From contig MU839833.1 of the NCBI GenBank assembly GCA_030411725.1, forward strand, positions 620,001-684,000: a stretch of DNA of 64,000 bases. The letters run 5' to 3'. The translations under genes were made by a program, and so were the position numbers. Below the pieces are notes generated by a model. That model ran no database searches, was not told where the DNA came from, and was given only the letters and a program-made list of their open reading frames with translations. Within the stretch, counting starts at the first letter, position 1, and the number at the start of each line of letters is the position of its first letter. This DNA comes from Echria macrotheca. Its lineage: Eukaryota; Ascomycota; Sordariomycetes; Sordariales; Schizotheciaceae. Of this stretch, positions 9,418 through 20,171 are shown piece after piece.

Positions 9418-10492
9418 ATGGAGAACTACCAGAAACTGGAGAAGATTGGAGAGGGTACGTTTGGCGCACGGATTTTCTCTGCGTGCGCTGTTGCTGACCC
9501 AGTCCGCGCGGTCAGGTACATATGGTGTGGTCTACAAGGCGCGCGACCTGTCCCACGGTGGGCGTGTAGTTGCGCTGAAGAAGATCCGTCTCGAATCCGA
9601 CGACGAGGGCGTGCCGTCGACCGCCATCCGCGAAATCTCCCTCCTCAAGGAGATGAACCACCCCAACATTGTCAGCCTCCTCAACATTGTGCACGCCGAT
9701 GGCCACAAGCTCTATCTCGTCATGGAGTTTCTCGACCTCGACTTGAAGAAATACATGGAGGCGCTGCCTGTCAGCGACGGTGGGCGCGGGAAGCCGATGC
9801 CTGAGGGAACCGGCGCCGAGCTCCACCGGCTGGGACTCGGCGATGCTATGGTCAGGAAGTTCATGAGCCAGCTGTGTGAGGGTGTTCGCTTCTGTCACAG
9901 CCACCGCGTTCTTCACCGGGATCTCAAGCCGCAGAACCTGCTCATCGATCGGGACGGCAACCTCAAACTGGGCGATTTCGGTCTCGCCCGCGCGTTCGGC
10001 GTGCCTCTCCGTACGTACACCCACGAGGTCGTCACCCTGTGGTATCGCGCGCCGGAGGTTCTCTTGGGTGGCCGTCAGTATTCCACTGGTATCGACATGT
10101 GGTCTGTCGGGTGCATCTTTGCCGAAATGTGCACGCGCAAGCCCTTGTTCCCTGGAGACTCCGAAATCGACGAAATCTTCAAGATATTCCGGTACGTATG
10201 TGCGCTTCTCATGGGCAGTCGTGACTAACTCTATCTTTAAAGTCTTCTCGGCACACCCACCGAAGAGGTCTGGCCCGGTGTCACGTCATATCCTGACTTC
10301 AAGGCTTCCTTCCCCAAGTGGATTAGGGACCCTTCGCTGCCTCTTTGCAGCAACCTTGACGAAGCCGGCCTGGATCTCCTCGAGATGATGCTCGTGTATG
10401 ACCCCGCCGGCCGCATCTCAGCTAAGCAGGCTTGCAACCACCCCTACTTTGAGGACTACAATCGGGAGCAACAATACGCCTATGGTAGCTAG
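9418..10492 (+). CDS. cdc2: cyclin-dependent kinase 1 (PSTAIRE CDK)
   Basis: Master cell-cycle Ser/Thr kinase of 320 residues. Exons: 9418-9454, 9516-10191, 10243-10492. The introns of 61 and 51 nt have branch sites GCTGAC and GACTAAC. The glycine loop GEGTYGVVYK carries T14 and Y15, the Wee1 inhibitory sites. ATP-binding Lys is K34. The cyclin-binding helix is EGVPSTAIREISLLKE. HRDLKPQNLL and DFGLARAFG are the catalytic and metal-binding loops. The activation loop is RTYTHEVVTLWYRAPE, with the CAK-site threonine. A 25-residue insert after KKYMEALP (SDGGRGKPMP..) is also found in other filamentous ascomycete CDK1 proteins. A Pcl-type cyclin is the next recognisable gene downstream, on the same strand. 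Confidence 0.97.
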
Positions 10493-13400
10493 TCGTACAC
10501 CGGCGTGTCGGCGACCCTTGATCGTGGTAGGCTGCGGTCTCCGACCGCTTGTGGTCAGCTACGGCGGCCGGGTCATAACACCCAGAACGGCGCGGATCAT
10601 GGTACCTGGAACATCGATATCTTGGTGCATTCAGGATACCGTTGTAACAACGAGGAATGAAATCTTGCTGCATGTGGGTTGGTTTTTAGGAACAGCGTTC
10701 CCCTTTCACGGCTATCAAGGGAACTGAGACGATGGGCATGAAGGCATTCATGGGCGTGGTAAGGCTGGGTTCGCATATTATGGGAAGGCAATGACAGAGG
10801 CGCTGTGGTAGACCGGCCCACTTGATCGTTTCATGACCCGGTGCTGTGCCTCCGGGAGGACGACTGGTCGTATACCTAATAACCCGTGACTCGGCCTTCT
10901 ATTCTATTGAGTGGAACAGGCTCTCCGTTGTGTCTCATTTGTTACGGCTGAGGCTTAGACGGAAGTGTGTCAGGTAGACCAAATGGATCATGTTTTTACG
11001 AACATTGCTGCGGTGTTTCATCTGACTAACTGCTGGTCATATCAAGCGACGTGACGACGCTCGATAGGTTGACATCAGCAGCTACGGGGACATGTTTTCT
11101 TGTCTGGGATCAGAACCGTCACAAGCGCCGGCTACGGCCTTTCTTGCGAGTTTATGCCAGGCCACCAGGGTCATCTAGAGATGGGAACTACCTTGGTAAG
11201 CTCCGGTGGGACGATATCCACGTGGCTAACAACGTGTTTGACCTCTCAGGCTGGCAGATACCTACCTTAGGCAGACGAGCTATTCTGGAAGGCTGGAAGT
11301 CTTTTGGGACACATGGGTATGGTAACTTCGCCTGCAAGTCATCTCGGCAGCATGGTATTTTTGGAGCCGCGTCTTGGGACAGTACACCGAAGAGACTTCA
11401 TCCACCGGCACATATCGCTCGAATCCATCTGTCTTGAGATCTCTATGCCCTTGATGTATAGCCAGCGAGTACTCTCATCGGTTTCTAGTGCAGTTGGGTT
11501 GTTTTTTTTGGATAGTGATGATACTACTCATCATTCCTTTGCCAACCACACTTGATTCTAGGGTGTGTTATCCGGTGTCTATTTATGGATCGTGCTTCCA
11601 GCCGTCGGACGCGCCTGCTCTACCTTACTGGCATGTCTCGTAGTGATACTACCGGCGCCAGGTTGTATCAGGCCTGCTGAAAGTTTTCTTTGAAACTATA
11701 ACGCTTAGTAGGAGAGGGGAATTGTCAATCATCGTGTGGATCGCCGGGCTACGGGTCGGGAAAATAGAATCAAACCCATAACCCAGGAGGACATCTGATG
11801 ATGACAAGTTAGGTAGGATGGATACTCCGGCTATCGCGACATCCGGTTGACACCTGCATAACCGTCGGGTAGAAAAGTTAAAAATGGCGTTTTCACGGGA
11901 AGGGAAGAAAACATGGGGAAAGCACCCCGGATTTTTGATAGATGTATGGCTGCGGCATGTACGGCACTACCTTCCCTAGAGCTGGGAGAAATGTCAGTCA
12001 AAGTAGGAGTAGTAGGAAAGTGTGCACCCAGGGTAAGGGGAGTTCTATTTTGGAGGATATCCGCTGCAGCTGCTGCCAGGACGGGTTGTTATTCTGTGCA
12101 TCTGAACATCGTGGAGTCGTGCAGCCCTGCCGCGGAGGTAGGTAGCATCGCCATGTCAATGCGCCAGCTGCAGAACGGCAGACAATCCCAGGCATTTCCA
12201 GAGTTAGAAAAACCACGGAATATAGAACGGTCCTTTTGTTCGAAAAATACCCGGCTCAGTTCGAGTCCTTTACCAGTCCATCATCTATTGACCCAGGATC
12301 TCAGAGTGTGGGAAAGGGATCTCTGAATCATGCATCGGCTCGTCCAGATGCCGCTGCACAATCCACAGTGGAATAGCTCACGGAATGTTACCTACACTTT
12401 GCTACGAGTCCATCTGCCGCGTTGATACAACTCTCCGCGCTCGGTTCGGCCAATCGTAGCGCCCGTAACCGGATTTAGCAACCAATCGGTTTGGGGCCGC
12501 GGCAAGATGAACCAATGAGGGACGGTGACTCCAAAAATCTGGGGTTGGCACGAACAAAAGAACTGCCTTCGCTTAAGAAGCAATTTTAGACGCCGCAATC
12601 TTGCCGTAGGTTCGGGAAAGTGCATTCCCGTCGTTAGCGAGAGCGACTTTGTTAAAACTCTATTTTCGAGCTTTGTAAACAAATGGGTTGTGCAAGGGGA
12701 TGGTTCCGCCGGGGCCTGCCTGGTTGGCGAAATGAGAGAAGGGGACAAGTGGTTGTCAAAGTCGTGGCGCATCGTGCTCGATCCTTTGGCCGTTGTTGGA
12801 CCACTGACGGCGCTTGAAGCGGCCAACGAGGTGGCGGGCTTGACCGACAAGCTCGGCCGATCCAGACGCGCGGTAGACCTTGGTTACCCGCCGCCGACCT
12901 GCGTCAGGGGTTCCGGGGCTGAGGACCCTTCGTTTGAGATTAGCGCTTCAAGGTCTTTAGTCTTGCAACGGGTTTACACCGAAAATGATATTCGAGTTCT
13001 GCTCGCGTATGTTTTCGTCCGTTCTGAGCCCGATATCAAACTTGCTCGTGTGTTATCAAGCACTGCCGAGATTTGACGACTGTTAAGCCAGGGGAGGCCT
13101 TCCGTCAAACCCTTGAGGACCCGCTTGCGATTGGCGAGCGGGAGTCTCGACCTGGCCCGTGCTTGGCACTGAGGACTCCGATCTCATTGATTGCGATAAC
13201 AAATTGCGCCGCGTAACTGTGTACCGCTTCCAAGACCGATGTGACCGATATCCGTGGCCTCGAGATATCCAAGACATTGCACACATTCGCTTGCTCCATC
13301 AATGTTCAAGCTCTCAGCAGGACGAGTGTGGCTGGTGCCGCCTTCCGGAGGGAGCTTGACGGTTCGATGCGGGGAAGAGATGCACGTCATCAGCCACGCA

Positions 13401-16400
13401 GACAACCCCTGCTCCGCTGAACAGGGACCTCCTTTTCTCCCCCATCTGAGCGGAGAAAGGGGAAATCGCATGAAAGCCTAATTTTCTGCATCGCCAATTA
13501 CGATGGTACGTGTAGTGCACACATGAGGGGATATTGATCTAGCTGTGATGTCGGTGCCCAAATGCGGGAGACAGAGATGCTGTGATTCCGTTCGCTCTTG
13601 TGATGCCCGGCGATGCCGTACGCTCGGTGACAAACCTGGGTGCTCGGGCTGACTCGGCCTTTCGCTCCCACTCGGGTTTTCGGGTCTTTTGATTCTTGAC
13701 ATGTCAAGCCACACAACAACTTCAATGCTGCTTTGCTTTGCTTCCACAAAAAGAAGCTTCTACGGCCTCGGGCCTTTCATTTACAGCCGCAGCGAAACTC
13801 ATACGCAAGACCCGCATACGATGTCGTGGCTGCAACACACCCGAGGCGTCTTGTCTCGATTCAACGAGCATTTCTGGCCGAAATAACACCAGCTGATGCA
13901 ACCACGGTAAAACACAACTCTGCCGAACCGACCGCTTTCACAAGCTTGACAGAGTCTAAACAAAAAAAGCTTGTGATTTTCCTCAGCTTGTCAAATCGAC
14001 ACCGCCTCCAACCCACCGCGGAAAATGTTGGCCTCGACGACACGATTGGCTGTCTGATTCGCTCTCGAGGGTTGTGTTTCAAGACATGCAGCGGCCAATC
14101 ACGGCGCTCGCTGCGCAGCCCACGGCAACCCCTTCCGACACCCCACTCGGCCAAGGCCTCCGGATTCGGATGCTGAGTGGGCCCCCCGCCAAGTCTGCGG
14201 TCCCGCGGGGGGGAATTGACACGCTCGGTGGCCTCCGGTCCAACTGCCGGGGAAAGTTTACAACCACCGCCGCGGGGAAAAGGGGTGGCGGTGTGAGTCC
14301 GTGGATGCTGAATCCGGGGATGCAGAGAGATAAACGGCCGATCGCTTGTTTCCCCTGATCTGCCATTGCGCCTCACCTCCTCCCTGTTCTCAACCAGCCA
14401 GGTCTTGCCGGTGGGCATTGGATGTCGAGTTCCTGGTTCGTTGCGAACCGAGGGAGGGATCGGTGCAGGCCGGCAATGCTCTCCGGGTTGAACTCCTCCT
14501 ATACGGAATACAGCTGCGAACGTATAGTCATCTCGCACGGATGCGTGTGAAAGGAGGCATCACGACCCCCTCATTATTACAAAATTTAGCCTTCGTGCGC
14601 CGGCAGGTGGCTTTGCGGTGGGTTTCCCAGAAAAGACGACGTGCATTCCTGCTTGCTTCTGTTGGGATGATTATGGCTGACGGTTTGAGCTCCTTGTCAC
14701 TAGACGGCAGCCAGCCACAGTGTAACCTTCTTTTCATCTCTTCTCATCGTTTTGGGGGCGTGATGGGATTTCATCACCGTGCATCCAACTGTGAAACATG
14801 TTGGCCGCAAACGTCGACACCCCGCTTCCGTTGTTTCGATGTCCATGAAGAATATTGACTGACAATTCCTGAGACGGGCCGCCCGGGATGTCGTAAAACA
14901 CATGATTTGAGAACAATCCTCAGAAGTTGTCTTCCTTTGCTTCCAAAACGTCGCTTCTGGGTCTAAGTCTAGCCCGGCAGTGCCAAGTTGCCCCTCAAAA
15001 GAGCTTGCAGCAGCCACTTTGGCCTCGACCGATGCAGGGGTTGGGGCGGTCAGGGGGGTTGCCGGTACAGAAAATACGATGCCGAACAGCGTTATTTTCT
15101 GTAGTGGAACAGTCGGCGAGTCCCTTCACCGCCGGGAACAACGTTTTTTCGACGACGCAGCAGCATCTAGACCGACATCAGGTTGCCGATCGGCGATGGT
15201 CGTGTTTCTGTTGTCTTTATCAGCAGCGTGGTCACGCCCAACTCCATTTCCCGGCTTCGTGACTTTGCTCCAGCGAGGATTGACCACGCAACATGCATGG
15301 TGGAGCCCACCAACTTCCAAGCTCATGTGGTCAATCCACGACTTCGAGACACGCGATCCAACCAGCCACCCCCTCTTGTGCTCGTGGAAAGACATCACAG
15401 ATAGGCCACTCCTTGCTAGATCTGTTGTTTCGTTTCATCACGACGCATGGCATCTGGATTTTCTATCGTCGTGTTCCCAGATGTTTCATTCAGGGGTGGG
15501 AAGACGCAGACCGGCTCCCCGGCCCAGGGGAAAAGCGCAGGCCGGTGCCAGGGCCGAAAGGATGGGGCGGCGATTCCCCTGCGTTTACCAGTGGAGGGAT
15601 ATGCGAGATTGATTGGATCTGGATAATATCTGGCGCTTGGTTGGCTCACTCTATCTGGTGTTGCAAGAGGTCAGTGGGGCTCGTGCTCCCGCGGCTTCAC
15701 ACCCACCTGTACCGCGGGCATGACGAGAGCTTGGACAGAATTGCCCGATACGTCGTGGGAGAGATCACGGTTCTTGGTTGTCGCTGGTGGCGATCGCCGC
15801 GAGGCATGGCGCAGCTGACTCTGGCGTGTGCAAGTAATTTGGCGGGTTCAATGCCTGACGCTCCCTAAGATTGGGCCCTGGTTGGTGAATTGTCGACGGC
15901 CTCAAGAACTGTCAGTCAACCTGATATGCGCGGCATAACGTTGACACGGGATCACGGCACTGCCTGCAGTTAGGCTCGTGGGCTCTCCCAAGGCGGTCAA
16001 TAACACACGACGCATTCCGGCGGGCTACGGACGGCGCGACCGCCACATGGAGGTAACGCTAGGTGCTTTTGAGTTGTTGTGAGCCTGACCATCAAGTGAC
16101 AACATCATGCCGCTTTGCACATATGAGGCATATACATCGGCAAGGTTCGGGCCTGCAAACCTTTGGGCTGCTACGTGGTGGTTGACATTGTTGAGCTACG
16201 CCAGGCCTTGCGTCGCTGTCCGATTGGACCAGGTCGCGTATGTTGTGCTGGTTGACAGCTGCCCAGGTGGCCATGAGCCCTGAAAGCCCAAGGCTGCAGA
16301 ACAACAGAGCCCAAAATCGAAGCCAAGGCAGGAGCACGGGGGTATTCCTGCCTTCCTCACCGCGTGCGTTTGACCGTCTAAATGACTCACCGAAACACTG

Positions 16401-16900
16401 TGGTCCGGATGCAGTCTTCAGGACGAAAGAAAACCAGATCCAATGGATAATTCTAGCGAGCTGTCAGCCCAGGGATGAAAGAATGCGATTTCGAGATTCT
16501 CTGCTCGATTCTGGGGTCGACGACGCAGGGCACAAACGCTTTCGGCCAAGACGCGAACCCCTCTCTGCTCGCTTGTTTCATGTCTGGAGGTCGGGCCCAA
16601 GGCCCGCCAATGGTGGCCGTCGAGGGCGGGATCGCTGGCAGTGCCGCTGGCTTACCAGCCATTCATCAAAGAAGCAATGCAGCCAAATGCAAATCCGTGG
16701 CCACTCGAATCGTGATGGCACCAGCCTTTCCAGGGCGAATGGGCAAGGCACGGGAGATGGCGAGCTATTCCCCAATGACTCGGTCCCACGGATCATGTCT
16801 AATTGTCCTCGGTTGGGGAGGGGACTCTGTGGAGGGGCATGAGGGCAACGCATGTTCGACGTCTGCCGTGATGAACACGTAGGGGAGACGTGATGTGACT
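10493..16900. other. long stretch without a convincing gene
   Basis: I found no open frame here with recognisable domains or coding-like composition. The longest frames (a 183-residue frame at 12525-13076 plus and a 225-residue frame at 13861-14538 minus) have the Arg/Ser/Pro-rich make-up of shadows. There is no transposon terminal repeat, no tRNA T-loop/D-loop pair and no obvious low-complexity decay. It may hold non-coding transcripts or the distal promoter of the cyclin gene downstream. Confidence 0.5.
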
Positions 16901-19055
16901 CCCTTTTGATAAGTTTGCCATGATCTCCCGTCTCGTGGAATTTGAACCTCAGGCTTTTTGATAAAGATCCATCCCAAGTTCCTGAATCGGCAATCTCTGC
17001 TCCCTGCCGACCTTCCGTGTGCGCGTTTATCCCATACACCAACCACACTCATCAGCCCTCGACCAGGACCGGTTCCATTGTTGAAGGGGCCCTTATTAGC
17101 AGCGAACTATTGGCAACCTCGAGCCTCATCGTTATTGCCCTCTCCCGTCTTCTGTAAGTTGGCACTTTTTTCCATTTTTCTGCGGCCGCTCCCTGGAAAG
17201 GTGGATATCTCGAAGCCTGCCGTGCCAGTCCCTTCTGCCTCGTGCCCGGGCATCGCAGCCTACAAAATAGCACGGCGAGCCGCATCATCATCGTCATCTT
17301 CCTGCCCCGATCTATGCAACTTTCGCAGGCAGACGCACATCACCAGCACCATAAACACGCCCCTATTTGTGCCGCTGCCTCCACCTGTCGTGCCCTGTTC
17401 AACGTTCAACAGCGAGGCAGTTTGGGACATTCGGTGCACGACTTGGGAATTCGGCTTTTTCGAGCCTCAGCGCAAAGCCCAACTAACAACGCAACAGCCA
17501 ACGCTGTTTGGTCAGGCAGCTCCGCAGGCATTTCTCGAAAGCACTGCGTAGCAGCGACTCGATTGGACGAGACCGAACACCCAACGGCCCAAGCCGGAAC
17601 CGGCTGCTCGATCCTGTTTTTACCTATTCGCCCACACCCCGCTTCGCCTCCGAGTTGCCGCTGCCAGAGCAGACGCCCGCGCGAATCAACCCCCGCTGAC
17701 AAGTCGCACTGGGCGTTTCCTCGAACACGCTTCAGATCGCCCGCACCAGCACCCGACCGCCAACGAGCCCCTTTTGGCGCGCGACAGTTCCCCCCTGCCT
17801 CCCGCCTCGTCGAGCATTTACCGCGGGACGTGCATTGTTTGCATGCCCTTTCTGCCATATTAATTCGGCCGGAGCCCACGAGCCCCGGATCCAAAATAAC
17901 GAGTCGCACCAAGCTTGGTCTTGCGGTTCCGCCCTTCGATTTTCCTTTGCCCGACTTATAGACCGTCCGCAGGTTCGGAGACTCGTTACTCAGGACACCA
18001 CATCCTTCCTAATCCGGCAACCCTTTCTCGGCCTCGACACTTCGTCCACCGTCCTCCCACTTTAGAAGGTGCACCAAGCGAATTCTGAACATAAACCGAA
18101 CTTGTCGACACTGCGAGGAAGCTTGCCACGCACACGGATATCCCTCCCAGTATAGCAGCATCTCAGCGCAGACTGACTCGATTGCGACACTCCCGAGACG
18201 GTGTCACTACCCCGGATTTGCAGAGACGACATTTATCTCTCTCCCTAGTGCCCGCCGGTCGATCCACCTGTCCTCCAACGCCAGACTGTCATTCGCGTTC
18301 TTTTCGCCTCGAAACGGCTCTGAGCCACCGAGATTCAGCGCGAACCCGCCCGAGTCCGCGTCAACCTCGGGATCCGCCGTCCCACTTTTGCCGAGCTTGC
18401 CACCCAGTCCAGCTGGATTTATCGACGCCGCCCTCACCACCTGCGAATCTATTTTTCTTTTCTTTCCCACTCGCGGCCTTCGGTCCCAGGCCTTTCTCTC
18501 TCTTTTTTCTCCCCCAGCAGTCACGGATTCTTGATCGAGTCCGCAACCTCCGAGGTATTTCGCGTCGGAGTTGCCCGTCTCGCGAATCCAGTGCTGCACC
18601 GCCCTGATTGGCTGCGGCCCTGTCTTGCCTCCTGCCACTGCCAGGTGCCCAAACGGCCTGTGGCATTCCAGCCGGACCAGCCAGCGCCTGGAACCCCGCT
18701 GATCCCTGCGTCGCATCCACGCATCCACCCCCCGGTCGTGACCGACAGGACGGGCCATCCCACCACCCCTGTCCACCTGGTGTGTCGTGTCGGCCACCGC
18801 CTGGAACGCCTGCTCAGCCTCGTGCACTTTGCAAGTCACTCCCTCCCGCAAAACAAGCCACCGAGACACGCAGCCGAAAAGCCCGCTCAGCAGCCTTGAC
18901 AGCAGGCCTGGTACCTAGGTACTTTCGCTTTTTTGTCTTTACCCCAACCTCAACGCGCCTTGGGACTTATAACTCCATCCCATCCGCACTTACACATCAC
19001 CCTCCCCTCTCAACACCACCATCTCCTCTTCGCACACAACAACCAAGGTGCAACC
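16901..19055 (+). promoter_or_regulatory. pyrimidine-rich leader/promoter of the cyclin gene
   Basis: Base composition changes from about 16.95 kb: the plus strand becomes C- and T-rich, with many CCACC, TCTTTT and CCCTC words, up to the cyclin ATG. This is how long 5' untranslated leaders of fungal regulatory genes look. Several short upstream ATG frames are present. A GTAAGT donor at 17153 could start a leader intron. A candidate pyrimidine tract before the transcription start lies at 18460-18520. The transcription start is not determinable from sequence. Confidence 0.4.
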
Positions 19056-20171
19056 ATGAAGCCTCTATCCCGAACCGAGATCGATGAGGCTGCTCTCGAT
19101 GTCTTCGTCTATAAGCCGGTGACGCCGGAGATGATCTCCTTCCTCGCTGCCGCATCCGCCAATGTCATCCAGTGCGACCCCACATTGATGCCACCGACGC
19201 CATTCGAGAGCCGACCACCACAAATCAAGGTTGTGCCATCCGAGGACAAGAACCTTCCGACGCTCGAGGAGTTCATCACCCAGCTCGTCATCTCGTCCAA
19301 TGTCCAGGTCCCGACTCTCATGTCGACCCTTGTCTACCTCAACCGGCTCCGGTCGCGCCTTCAACCCATGGCCAAGGGCATGAGGTGTACGACGCACCGC
19401 ATCTTCCTGGCTGCACTCATCCTGGCCGCCAAGTATCTCAATGATAGCAGCCCGAAGAACAAGCACTGGGCCAACTACAGCGTCATCTCGACCGAGGCCT
19501 ACAACTTTGGCTTCACCCGGACCGAGGTGAACCTCATGGAGAAGCAGCTCCTCCTCCTCCTCGAGTGGGATCTCCGAATCCAGCCTGAGGATCTCTACCG
19601 AGAACTCGACTGGTTCTTGGAGCCCATCCGCGCCGACGTCCGGGCCCGCCACCAGCGCCGCATGCGCCGCCATGCCGAGAAGATGATGCGCCTCGAGCAA
19701 GAGGCGTGGGTTTCGGTCAACTCTGTCTCTGTGGCATATGTCAGCCCGCCCCCGTCGCGCGACTCATCACGGTCGCGCAGGGCGTCGCCTCCCTCAGATG
19801 ATTACCGGGATGACACGCCCCCAAGTCTCTACTCCAGCGGTTCTTCTTACGCCGGATCTACCACCAGCCGTGCCACCACGCCAATCAGTGAAGTGGACCC
19901 GTCCGAGCCCGCCATCGCCAGCTACGGGGAGGTGGAGTACGAGTCGCCGATCGACTACGTGGCGCCCTGTGTGCCAGAGAAGGACGCCATCTACACTGGA
20001 GCCGTCCGGAGGAAAACGCCGTTAAACAAGGGGAGACTCCCTTATGAGATCAGCGTTGAAGATGCCCGGCATCTGGAAGAGAATGGGGGCCGTGTCAAGC
20101 GCATGCGCGGCGTGATAGGACGCTATTTCGGGACAGGCACCAACCCAGCGCCCGCTTTGACGGTACGATGA
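19056..20171 (+). CDS. Pho85-type (Pcl1/Pcl2-like) cyclin
   Basis: Single-exon cyclin of 371 residues. ATG 19056 has a good context (CAACCATG), and translation from here gives the conserved start. The cyclin box covers about residues 70-190: LEEFITQLVISSNVQVPTL, then MRCTTHRIFLAALILAAKYL and MEKQLLLLLEWDLRIQPEDL. The MRC..HRIFLAALILAAKYLND block is characteristic of Pcl cyclins, which activate the Pho85/PHOA kinase rather than CDK1. The C-terminal half is Ser/Pro-rich and probably disordered, with SP and TP phosphosites. In Aspergillus the related pclA is linked to sporulation; I infer a similar role for this family. A very long leader precedes it. Confidence 0.88.
   Translation: MKPLSRTEIDEAALDVFVYKPVTPEMISFLAAASANVIQCDPTLMPPTPFESRPPQIKVVPSEDKNLPTLEEFITQLVISSNVQVPTLMSTLVYLNRLRSRLQPMAKGMRCTTHRIFLAALILAAKYLNDSSPKNKHWANYSVISTEAYNFGFTRTEVNLMEKQLLLLLEWDLRIQPEDLYRELDWFLEPIRADVRARHQRRMRRHAEKMMRLEQEAWVSVNSVSVAYVSPPPSRDSSRSRRASPPSDDYRDDTPPSLYSSGSSYAGSTTSRATTPISEVDPSEPAIASYGEVEYESPIDYVAPCVPEKDAIYTGAVRRKTPLNKGRLPYEISVEDARHLEENGGRVKRMRGVIGRYFGTGTNPAPALTVR

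Noticed and set aside
12392..14538. Open frames of 150-225 residues on both strands in the long intergenic region
   Set aside because: No domains, Arg/Ser/Pro-rich, no ordered splice sites; consistent with chance frames in GC-rich DNA.
18207..18869. 220-residue minus-strand frame upstream of the cyclin gene
   Set aside because: It is the complement of the pyrimidine-rich leader; composition is explained by that bias.
19065..19700. 211-residue frame antisense to the cyclin box
   Set aside because: Shadow of the conserved cyclin coding sequence.
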